Assembly: GCA_002341345.1 (NCBI GenBank)
Contig: DDNW01000112.1
Span: 603 to 7,342 of the forward strand
DNA length: 6,740 bases
Direction of reading: 5' to 3'
Source: Erythrobacter sp. UBA2510
Lineage (GTDB): Bacteria > Pseudomonadota > Alphaproteobacteria > Sphingomonadales > Sphingomonadaceae
Shown: piece by piece, positions 1 through 6,172 of the stretch
Layout: each line of letters begins with the position of its first letter
Position numbering within the stretch: the first letter of the stretch is position 1
The notes under the pieces: model-generated
What the model saw: the letters and a program-made list of their open reading frames with translations, nothing else
The model's database searches: none
Told to the model about the DNA's origin: nothing
Made by a program: the position numbers and the translations under genes

Positions 1-981
1 CAGTGCCCCTGGGTGCTGCCATGGACCGCGATCCGCTATCGCCGGCACGTCCCCGAAACCACGCTGGTCGCGGGCTACCACACCGATTTTCCCACCGCGC
101 AGATCGAGCGCGTGGCCAGTGCCATGCTCGGGCCCCGCCCCGGACGCCTGCTGAAGGGTGCGGCGCTGTTCTATGCCGGACGCACCTATCGCGAGTTCGA
201 CGGCATCTATGCGCTGAGCCAGTCGACCCGGCAGGTGCTGATCGACCGCGGTCTGGAAAACGTCGCCATGCTCGACCTCGGCGTCAACAAGGCGCGCTTC
301 GGCCCCGACAAGGCCGACCCTGCCTTCCGCGCCGAACTGGGCCTGACCGGCAAAGGGCCCCTGCTGATCTATGCCGGACGGCTCGACGCGGAAAAGCGCG
401 TCACCACGGTGATCGAGGCGGCCCAGCGCCTGCCGCGCGAACTCGACGCCAGCCTCGTGATTATCGGCGAAGGACGCCAGCTTGGCGAATTGCAGGAACT
501 GGCAAGAGGGCTCGACGTCGCTTTTCCCGGTTTCATGGACGATCGCGACAGGCTCGCCCGCGCCTTCGCCTCCTGCGATATCTATGTCTCGGGCATGGCG
601 GACGAGACCTTCGGCATTTCAGTGATCGAGGCGCAGGCGAGCGGCCTGCCGGTGGTCGGCGTGGCGATGGGCGCAATGCCCGAACGCGTCCCGCCCGAGG
701 TCGGCCTGCTCGGCCCGCGCGACGATGCGGACGCCATGGCGGCCAACATCCTCAAGGTCTGGAACGGCGACCGGGCAGGCATGGGACAGGCAGCGCGCAA
801 GCTGGTCGAGGCGCGCTACGACTGGGCGCAGACCTTCGAGACGCTGTTCGACGAGATCTACCCGGCCGCGCGCGCAAAGGCGCGCGAACGGCAAGACCGG
901 CGCAGTGTGGGCGAGCGTATCTCCGCCACGCTGCCGCGCCTGCGCGACCGCAGGGGCGCGGGAACGTTTGGTTTGAGATAG
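1..981 (+). CDS. GT4-family glycosyltransferase, C-terminal part (5' end outside window)
   Basis: A retaining GT-B glycosyltransferase that would transfer a sugar from a nucleotide-sugar donor at the cytoplasmic face of the membrane. The frame is open from base 1, and the first visible residues already look like the interior of the N-terminal domain, so the gene is cut by the window edge; the GTG at 13 is not a credible start. Of the 326 visible residues, GYHTDFP (25-31) resembles the acceptor-side YHT motif of SQD2/MgtA-like enzymes. YAGRLDAEKRV (124-134) carries the Arg and Lys that contact the donor diphosphate. The E-x7-E motif is E202/E210 in DETFGISVIEAQ. Together these define the C-terminal donor-binding domain. 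The tail after about residue 285 is Arg-rich and possibly membrane-associated. The acceptor is unknown; a glycolipid or envelope glycan is an inference from the YHT motif and from the other glycosyltransferases in the window. It converges on apaG. Confidence 0.88.
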   Translation, partial: QCPWVLPWTAIRYRRHVPETTLVAGYHTDFPTAQIERVASAMLGPRPGRLLKGAALFYAGRTYREFDGIYALSQSTRQVLIDRGLENVAMLDLGVNKARFGPDKADPAFRAELGLTGKGPLLIYAGRLDAEKRVTTVIEAAQRLPRELDASLVIIGEGRQLGELQELARGLDVAFPGFMDDRDRLARAFASCDIYVSGMADETFGISVIEAQASGLPVVGVAMGAMPERVPPEVGLLGPRDDADAMAANILKVWNGDRAGMGQAARKLVEARYDWAQTFETLFDEIYPAARAKARERQDRRSVGERISATLPRLRDRRGAGTFGLR

Positions 982-983
982 GT

Positions 984-1011
984 GGCTCCGGCCCGCGTAA
1001 GCGGGAAAGCC
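984..1011. terminator. Hairpin between convergent GT4 and apaG genes, possible bidirectional terminator
   Basis: CCCGC (992-996), loop GTAA (997-1000) and GCGGG (1001-1005) form a perfect 5-bp GC stem capped by a GNRA-type tetraloop. An outer GGCT (984-987) can pair with AGCC (1008-1011) across a small internal loop. The element fills almost the whole 30-base gap between the two convergent stop codons. There is no T-run on either strand, so it is not a classical intrinsic terminator; the termination role is inferred from its position. Confidence 0.35.
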
Positions 1012-1410
1012 CTACTCCGCGACGGCAGGTGCCGAGAGCGGGAAATAGGGAATCGCGACTTCGAGCAACGATCCGTCCGCGCAGGTGAAGGTATAGAACC
1101 CTTCCATCGAGCCGTGACGTGTCGTCAGCTCGCAGCCTGAGACATAGTCATGCGACTGGCCAGGCACGAGCACCGGCGTTTCGCCGACCACGCCCTGCCC
1201 GTCGACCACATTGACCATGCCGCGCCCGTCGGTGATCCGCCAGTGGCGCGTCTGCAGCTGGATGGTGTCGTCGCGGTCGTTCTCTATCCGGATATGATAG
1301 ACCCAGAACCACCGGCCCGATTCCATGCGTGACTGCTCGGGCATGAAGTTGACCGAGACCCGCACCGTCACCCCCTTGGTGATGGCGACATGTTGGAACA
1401 GCGAATTCAT
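1012..1410 (-). CDS. apaG: ApaG (DUF525 family) protein
   Basis: A small cytosolic beta-sandwich (fibronectin-III-like) protein, often annotated as 'Co2+/Mg2+ efflux protein ApaG' after Salmonella corD phenotypes; its biochemical role is not settled. With the start at 1410 it has 132 residues, against 125 in E. coli ApaG, and the distance from the start to the first beta strand (VRVSV, 16-20) matches that protein. Diagnostic segments are WVYHIRIEN (36-44), TRHWRITDGRG (54-64), the family GxGxxG motif GQGVVG (71-76), the DYVSG and SMEGFY segments (88-92, 101-106) and the C-terminal IPYFPL (120-125). An ATG at 1425 would add MTQAA; I prefer 1410 because AGG lies 5 bases before it and because of the length match. 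A GTG at 1461 is also in frame but adds an unrelated leader. It follows metZ on the same strand after about 63 bases, so the two may be cotranscribed. I recall metZ-apaG adjacency from other alphaproteobacteria. Confidence 0.93.
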   Translation of the reverse strand: MNSLFQHVAITKGVTVRVSVNFMPEQSRMESGRWFWVYHIRIENDRDDTIQLQTRHWRITDGRGMVNVVDGQGVVGETPVLVPGQSHDYVSGCELTTRHGSMEGFYTFTCADGSLLEVAIPYFPLSAPAVAE

Positions 1411-1473
1411 CGCGGCCTGAGTCATCGTGAGACCAAGCCTATACGATATCACTCCGGCCACAAGAGGCTGGCG

Positions 1474-2679
1474 CTACAAACCAGCCTTTTTCAACGCCTG
1501 ATCGAGGTCCTCGATCACATCCGCCCGGTCTTCGAGCCCGACATTGATCCGCAGCATCCCTTCGGAAATGCCCATTTCCGCGCGCGCTTCCTCGCCCATA
1601 TTGGCGTGGGTCGTGCTGGCCGGGTGACACATTAGCGACTTCGAATCGCCGATATTGTTGGAGATATCGACCAGTTGCAGCGCGTCGAGCACGGCATGTG
1701 CCTGCGCCCGGCTGTCGAGCACGAAAGAGAAGATCGGCCCGAAGTCGTCCATCTGCTTTTTCGCGATATCGTGCTGGGGATGGCTCGGCAGGCCCGGATG
1801 CAGCATCACCGGCACCCGGCTCTCGATCGACTTGGCAAGCGCGAGCGCATTGGCGCTCTGGCGCCTGGCGCGCAGGTCGAGCGTCTCAAGGCCCTTCAGC
1901 ACAACCCAGGCATTGAAGGGCGAGCAATTGGGGCCGGTGTTGCGCTGGAACGGCAGCAGCACTTCGTCGATCCATTGCTGCGAACCGCACACGGCACCCG
2001 CCAGCACCCGGCCCTGCCCCTCCATCAGCTTGGTCGCCGAATAGGCAACGACATCCGCGCCCCATTCGAGCGGACGCTGCAGCGCGGCGGTGGCGAAGGC
2101 ATTGTCGACCACGGTGGTGATGCCATGCGCCTTGGCGAGCGCGCAGATCGCCTCCAGATCGACGATATCCATCGTCGGGTTGGCCGGAGTCTCGAAGAAG
2201 AAGACCTTGGTGTTGGGCCGGATCGCGGCCTCCCACGCGGCGAGGTCCCGCCCGTCGACCACGCTGGTCTCGATTCCGAAACGCGGCAGGAGGTTGTCAA
2301 GCAGCCAGCGGCACGAGCCGAAGGCAGCACGCGCGCCGACGATATGGTCGCCCGCCGACAACTGGCACAGCAGGGCGGTGGTCATCGCGGCCATGCCGGT
2401 CGCCTGCATGCGGCAGGCCTCGGCCCCTTCGAGCACGGCGATCCGCTCCTCGCACATCGCCACGGTCGGGTTCTGGAGGCGCGAATAGGTCATGCCCTCG
2501 GCATCGCCGGCAAATCGCGCCGCCACGGTCGCCGCGTCGTCATAGGTGTAGCCGGAGGTAAGAAACAAAGCCTCGCTCGTCTCGCCATGCTCCGAACGCC
2601 AGGTGCCGGCGCGCACCGCGCGGGTCGCGGGACGCCAGTTCTGCGTTACGGAGCGGTCGGTGCCGGTGGTCTTTTTCAT
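1474..2679 (-). CDS. metZ: O-succinylhomoserine sulfhydrylase (Cys/Met metabolism PLP enzyme)
   Basis: Cytosolic PLP enzyme that condenses O-succinylhomoserine with sulfide to give homocysteine, the direct-sulfhydrylation route to methionine. The 401 residues are full length for MetZ (about 400). The visible fold-type I features are YSRLQNPT (65-72), with Tyr and Arg that reach the neighbouring subunit's PLP phosphate; TGM (94-96) at the phosphate; the PLP-ring aspartate D192 in VDNAFAT; and the Schiff-base lysine K217 in YSATKLMEGQGR. NTGPNCSPFNAWVVLKGLETL-type sequence (247-267), LPSHPQH (297-303) and the substrate-carboxylate arginine R377 in LRINVGLED complete the set. The SPFNAW and GQGR segments favour MetZ over cystathionine gamma-synthase (MetB) or methionine gamma-lyase, though the substrate cannot be proven from sequence alone. 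The ATG at 2679 has no clear Shine-Dalgarno sequence upstream. apaG lies downstream; the GT39 gene is divergent. Confidence 0.93.
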   Translation of the reverse strand: MKKTTGTDRSVTQNWRPATRAVRAGTWRSEHGETSEALFLTSGYTYDDAATVAARFAGDAEGMTYSRLQNPTVAMCEERIAVLEGAEACRMQATGMAAMTTALLCQLSAGDHIVGARAAFGSCRWLLDNLLPRFGIETSVVDGRDLAAWEAAIRPNTKVFFFETPANPTMDIVDLEAICALAKAHGITTVVDNAFATAALQRPLEWGADVVAYSATKLMEGQGRVLAGAVCGSQQWIDEVLLPFQRNTGPNCSPFNAWVVLKGLETLDLRARRQSANALALAKSIESRVPVMLHPGLPSHPQHDIAKKQMDDFGPIFSFVLDSRAQAHAVLDALQLVDISNNIGDSKSLMCHPASTTHANMGEEARAEMGISEGMLRINVGLEDRADVIEDLDQALKKAGL

Positions 2680-2768
2680 AGCGCGGCGGCTTTAGGCGCG
2701 CGATGCAGCCGGAGCAAGACGGCACGCTGCCGCATTGTCACAGATTGCGATGATGTTATCGCTGCGTC
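2680..2768. promoter_or_regulatory. Divergent promoter region between metZ and the GT39 gene
   Basis: These 89 bases must hold the 5' signals of both divergent genes. On the minus strand TTGCTC (2717-2712) and TAAAGC (2694-2689), 17 bases apart, are a possible -35/-10 pair for metZ. Transcription would then start only a few bases before the ATG, consistent with a very short or absent leader. On the plus strand TTGTCA (2735-2740) is a possible -35 for the GT39 gene, but the -10 at the expected spacing is poor. Neither start codon has a recognisable Shine-Dalgarno sequence. These are weak matches judged by eye. Confidence 0.35.
2720..2732. repeat. 13-base dyad in the divergent metZ/GT39 region
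   Basis: CGGCA-CGC-TGCCG is a perfect 5-bp inverted repeat around a 3-base centre. It lies just upstream of the putative metZ -35 element and about 37 bases before the GT39 start, a position suited to an operator. In such GC-rich DNA a 5+5 dyad can arise by chance, and I do not recognise it as the site of a known regulator. Confidence 0.25.
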
Positions 2769-4043
2769 ATGAGCATGCCTCCGGCCCATCCGCGTGACCC
2801 CCTGCTTGTCCATGTGCTGCTGGCCGCCGTTTTCGCCGCCCTGTGCACGGTTCGACTGACAATCCCCTCGACGCCCAATTTCGACGAGGTGCATTACCTG
2901 CCCGCCATGCGCGAGCTGCTGGCGCTGGGCACTGCAACCAATCTCGAACATCCGCCCTTCGCCAAGCAACTACTGGCGCTGGGCATGCTGGTGTTCGGCG
3001 ACAATCCGCTCGGCTGGCGGATCATGCCGCTGCTGTTCGGCACGCTGGCGCTTTATGCGAGCATGCGCGGCATGTGGCAGGCGACGCGCAGCCGCTTTGC
3101 CAGCGTGGTGACCGGCCTGCTGCTGGCAACAGGCTTCCCGTTGCTGGTGCTGTCGCGGATCGCTATGCTCGACATCTTCATGATCGCTTTCGTGATGGTC
3201 GCGCTGTGGCTGTGCGCGCGGGCGGCGCGCGCGCCCGAGAAGGCGCGCCCGCTGCTGGCGATGGCGGGCGTGGCGCTGGGCCTCGCCATGGCCAGCAAGT
3301 GGAACGCGGTGCCGCTCGCCGTGCTGCCGGGGCTCGTGTTCCTGATCCTGCGGCTGCGCGAGGCGGGCACGGCTTTCCTTACCGCCCGGCGCGGCGCGCC
3401 GGTGCCGGGCATGACCTTGCTGGAGGGGGCGCTGTGGCTGGGTGTCGTCCCGCTCGCCACCTATGCGCTGACCTTCTGGCCTTTCCTGTTCTACGACCAT
3501 GTGCCCGGAAATCCGGCGGGTATGGTCGCGCTGCATCGCCAGATGCTCGACCTGCAGATGCAGGTGAAGGAGACACATCCCTACCAGTCGCAATGGTGGC
3601 AATGGGTGCTTAACCTCCGGGCGATCTGGTTCCTCTACGAGCCGGTCGACGGCGCACGGCGCGGCGTGGTGCTGCTGGGCCATCCGCTGACTTCGCTGCT
3701 GGCGCTGGGGGCGCTGGTCTGGGCGGCGCGCGCTTACTGGCTGCGGCGAGACCATGCGGCGGGCGCCGTCGTGCTGCTCTACATCGTCACGCTGGCGAGC
3801 TGGGTCGTCGCGCCCAAGCCGGTGCAGTTCTACTATCACTATTCGCTCGCGCATTGCTTCGCACTGATTGCGCTGGCGCTGCTGCTCGAGCGGCTGTGGC
3901 ACCGCGGCGAGCGCGCATTGGTGATCGCGATATCGGCTGCGACCATCGGCCTGTTCGCCTATTTCTACCCGATCCTTACCGCCGCACCTTTGGGTGACGA
4001 GCAGGCTTTCCTGCGCTGGGCATGGCTGGAGGGATGGCGCTAG
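2769..4043 (+). CDS. GT39 (protein O-mannosyltransferase-like) membrane glycosyltransferase
   Basis: An integral-membrane GT-C enzyme of the PMT/GT39 family, which moves a sugar (mannose in studied members) from polyprenyl-phosphate to an acceptor on the outer face of the inner membrane. In the 424 residues, F38-D39-E40 is the catalytic Asp-Glu motif of the first periplasmic loop and NLEHPPFAK (58-66) is the conserved loop that follows it. SRIAMLDIF (129-137) and LGLAMASKWNA (170-180) are typical PMT transmembrane signatures. HPYQSQWWQW (270-279) is the second PMT loop motif, and PVQFYYHYSLAHCF (351-364) leads into the last helices. I see about nine or more hydrophobic segments from residue 12 to 402. 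It is shorter than actinobacterial Pmt enzymes (about 520 residues) but both ends look complete. The ATG at 2769 is the first in frame; ATG 2775 is an alternative and neither has a clear ribosome-binding site. The acceptor (protein, lipid A or polysaccharide) is unknown. The GT2-GtrA protein at the right edge could supply its donor. Confidence 0.9.
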   Translation: MSMPPAHPRDPLLVHVLLAAVFAALCTVRLTIPSTPNFDEVHYLPAMRELLALGTATNLEHPPFAKQLLALGMLVFGDNPLGWRIMPLLFGTLALYASMRGMWQATRSRFASVVTGLLLATGFPLLVLSRIAMLDIFMIAFVMVALWLCARAARAPEKARPLLAMAGVALGLAMASKWNAVPLAVLPGLVFLILRLREAGTAFLTARRGAPVPGMTLLEGALWLGVVPLATYALTFWPFLFYDHVPGNPAGMVALHRQMLDLQMQVKETHPYQSQWWQWVLNLRAIWFLYEPVDGARRGVVLLGHPLTSLLALGALVWAARAYWLRRDHAAGAVVLLYIVTLASWVVAPKPVQFYYHYSLAHCFALIALALLLERLWHRGERALVIAISAATIGLFAYFYPILTAAPLGDEQAFLRWAWLEGWR

Positions 4044-4227
4044 GGGTAGCGGAAATTCCCGTCGCGCCGCTTTGAAACGGCCATCCCTTCCGCATTTCGG
4101 CAAGGTTTGGCGCTGGATTAGCCGTTTCCCGGAAAGCTGGGTTCGACCCAAGCGAGAGCTTTTTCGTAAGGATCGCATCGGGCATCCTTGGCACCGAACC
4201 GACAGCCATGAGCCGGGGGGCCTCACC

Positions 4228-5766
4228 ATGTCCGATAGCCACGATATTCGACCCGTTTCCACCAGCGGCCTGCCGCTCAGCCGCCGAACCTTGCTCGGGG
4301 CCGCCGGGGCTACCGCCGCGCTGGCGCTGAGCCCTGCCATGGTGCGTGCACATTCAGGCGGCACGCGCCCGACCGTCTTTACCAACACCAGCGTCTATAC
4401 CGGCGGGATCATGCGCCACGGCGTCGCGCTGGCCGTGGTCGGGCAGCGGATCGCCGCGATCGACACCAGCGAGGCGGTGCTCGCCGCCTACCCCGATGCC
4501 GAAATCTACGACGGGCGCGGCAAGGCGCTGCTGCCGGGCCTGATCAACTGCCACGCGCATATGGCGGCCACGGTCGCACGCGACTTCAACGAGGATTACG
4601 GCTTTCCCAATTCCTCCAACCTGAAGGTCTGGCCGCGCCAGCTGCTATCGGCGGAGGAAAAGGCGCTGATGGTCGCCATCGCCGCGCTGGAGGCGATCAA
4701 GACCGGCACGACCAGCATTTGCGAGAACACCAGCGGCATCGCCCCCTATGCCGCTACGCTGGCGGATTCGGGCCTGCGCTGCATGTTCGCGGAGTCCGTA
4801 CGCGATGCGCCCAATGTCCCGGGCCCCATGTCGCCCGAAGGCCTCGCCGCGTCCGAACCACCGCTCTTCTCCGACCAGCTGCGCGAGGAAGGGATGCAAC
4901 GCATCGCCGATCTCTACAGCCGCTGGCACGGGGCCGAGGACGGGCGCATAAGCGTGTTCCCCGCAGCGGGTCTGGCAGAAATGTCCTCGCCCGCATTGCT
5001 GCACGATATTCGCGACTTCGCCGACAGGCACGGGCTAGGCTACACGATCCATTTGTCGCAGAGCCAGCCCGAGCTGGACTTCATGCAGCGCTATCACGGG
5101 ATGAGCCCGCCCGCCTTTCTGGCGCAGCATGGCTTCCTCGGTCCGCACCTGTTCGCCGCGCATTGCCGCTATGTCAGCGAGGCCGATATCAGGCTGTTGG
5201 GCGACAGTCACACCATCGTCTCGCACCAGGCGGGCATGGCCGCCAATCGCGGGGTCGCTCCGCCGATCACCGAATTGCGCGAAGCCGGGGCCGTGATCGC
5301 CTGCGGGACCGACAACAACACCAACGACATGTTCGGCGTGCTGCGCACCGCGCTGCTGACCGAGCGGATTCGCCGCGGCGTTATGGACGAACGCCCCGGC
5401 CTCTTTCCGCAGCCCGAGGATATTCTCGACGATACGACGCTGGGCGGCGCGAAGGCGTTCCGGCAGGAGGACAGCATCGGCGCGCTCGACGTGGGCAAGA
5501 AGGCCGATATCCTCGTGCTCGACACGCAAAAGGCGCATCTGGTCCCGGCGGGCCGCGTGATCTCGGCCTGGATCCATAACGGCCAGCCCTCCGACATCGA
5601 AAGTTCGATGATCGACGGCAAGTTCGTGATGCGCGAAGGCAAGGTCACGACGATGGACGAGGCGGCGCTGATCGCGGAGGCGGACAAGGTCGGCCAGCGT
5701 ATCTGGGCGCAGGTTCGCGAGGCGAATGGTGGACCGGTGCCGATCCCGGGGCACGCGGCGTATTAG
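4228..5766 (+). CDS. Tat-exported metal-dependent amidohydrolase (AtzA/TrzN/SAH-deaminase-like)
   Basis: A 512-residue TIM-barrel hydrolase that probably deaminates or hydrolyses a small, perhaps heterocyclic, substrate in the periplasm. Residues 1-41 form a twin-arginine signal: SRRTLL (18-23), a hydrophobic stretch rich in Ala/Leu, and a likely cleavage after V-R-A (39-41). The mature part has the usual order: a short beta-sandwich start, LPGLINCHAHM with metal ligands H109 and H111, H275 in YTIHLSQ, H312 in FAAHCRYV, H333 in VSHQAG, and the catalytic D362 in CGTDNN. The C-terminal strands (IGALDVGKKADILVLD, 417-432) return to the sandwich. The residue three after H275 is Gln278, where SAH/MTA deaminases and many relatives have Glu; E282 follows. 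The start at ATG 4228 is chosen because it puts the twin-arginine motif near the N-terminus and has GGGGGG 7 bases upstream. The frame is open further upstream, but that part is not protein-like. The substrate cannot be named. The stop lies 7 bases from a convergent gene. Confidence 0.9.
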   Translation: MSDSHDIRPVSTSGLPLSRRTLLGAAGATAALALSPAMVRAHSGGTRPTVFTNTSVYTGGIMRHGVALAVVGQRIAAIDTSEAVLAAYPDAEIYDGRGKALLPGLINCHAHMAATVARDFNEDYGFPNSSNLKVWPRQLLSAEEKALMVAIAALEAIKTGTTSICENTSGIAPYAATLADSGLRCMFAESVRDAPNVPGPMSPEGLAASEPPLFSDQLREEGMQRIADLYSRWHGAEDGRISVFPAAGLAEMSSPALLHDIRDFADRHGLGYTIHLSQSQPELDFMQRYHGMSPPAFLAQHGFLGPHLFAAHCRYVSEADIRLLGDSHTIVSHQAGMAANRGVAPPITELREAGAVIACGTDNNTNDMFGVLRTALLTERIRRGVMDERPGLFPQPEDILDDTTLGGAKAFRQEDSIGALDVGKKADILVLDTQKAHLVPAGRVISAWIHNGQPSDIESSMIDGKFVMREGKVTTMDEAALIAEADKVGQRIWAQVREANGGPVPIPGHAAY

Positions 5767-5773
5767 GAGGTAC

Positions 5774-6172
5774 CTAACGGACGCATCGCACCAATGCATC
5801 GCGTTCCCCCTCGGACAGGGTCTCAGGCGAGAAAAAAGTTACCAGCGTTTTGGTGCCCGAAGGCTCAAGAACCAATCGTCTCCCGTCTTCGCCCACATAG
5901 GTTGCAAGTGCGTCAAACGAGCCAAGCCTGCTAGGCAAGTAACTCAGGTATGAGAAAACCGCATCGCGCTCAACCGCAGTCAGGCACTCCGCGACCCAAG
6001 TACTGTCCCGCTGGGCATATTGCCTGAACTGGATACTCGGTTCCTTCCCCGGCTCGTCAGCAGGATTCGCCAGCCACGTCAGCAACACCAGACATGCTCC
6101 TGCAAGAATGACGAGAAAAACTGAGCCGAGCCTGTTCAGTGCCTTGCCAATCTTTACCGGAACCGGCCCCAC
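5774..6172 (-). CDS. Hypothetical single-pass membrane protein, lower-GC gene
   Basis: I do not recognise this protein. From the GTG at 6172 it has 132 residues: a short basic N-terminus, one transmembrane helix at about 17-35 (GSVFLVILAGACLVLLTWL), then a soluble domain of roughly 95 residues, probably periplasmic by the positive-inside rule. The soluble part has two cysteines (63 and 130, the latter three residues from the end) that could form a disulfide. The start is uncertain: there is no ATG, and other choices are GTG 6202 or 6241 (deeper inside the upstream gene) or a rare ATT at 6151 just after its stop. With GTG 6172 it overlaps the GT2-GtrA stop by 19 bases, suggesting translational coupling. 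Bases 5821-6060 are about 56% G+C by my count, below the neighbours, and codons such as AGG, AGA, TTG, CTT and GCA are frequent, which suggests a lineage-specific or acquired gene. The coding call rests on the open frame, the helix placement and the adjacency. Confidence 0.6.
   Translation of the reverse strand: MGPVPVKIGKALNRLGSVFLVILAGACLVLLTWLANPADEPGKEPSIQFRQYAQRDSTWVAECLTAVERDAVFSYLSYLPSRLGSFDALATYVGEDGRRLVLEPSGTKTLVTFFSPETLSEGERDALVRCVR

Noticed and set aside
3..1088. A 361-codon plus-strand open frame overlapping the GT4 gene in another frame
   Set aside because: Arg/Pro/Ala-rich translation with no motifs. The frame starting at base 1 carries the GT4 E-x7-E and diphosphate-binding residues.
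2680..2768. A SAM-II type riboswitch before metZ
   Set aside because: SAM-II elements occur before methionine genes in alphaproteobacteria, and CTTGC and CTAAAG fragments are present here. I could not assemble the required hairpin plus pseudoknot, and there is no Shine-Dalgarno sequence for it to sequester.
1675..2772. A 365-codon plus-strand open frame opposite metZ
   Set aside because: Arg/His/Gly-rich mirror translation of metZ. The minus strand shows the complete set of PLP-enzyme motifs.
2970..4388. A 472-codon open frame on the minus strand, antisense to the GT39 gene and the start of the amidohydrolase
   Set aside because: Its translation is Arg/Gln/His-rich low-complexity text without a recognisable fold, as expected opposite a GC-rich membrane-protein gene. 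The plus strand carries clear GT39 and amidohydrolase motifs.
5737..5754. GTGCC/GGCAC inverted repeat near the amidohydrolase 3' end as a terminator
   Set aside because: It has a 5-bp stem with an 8-base loop, lies inside the coding sequence and has no T-run; it is at chance level for this composition.
5726..5953. A 75-codon plus-strand frame running out of the amidohydrolase end
   Set aside because: It has no plausible start signal and no recognisable protein features, and it lies opposite the better-supported minus-strand membrane protein.
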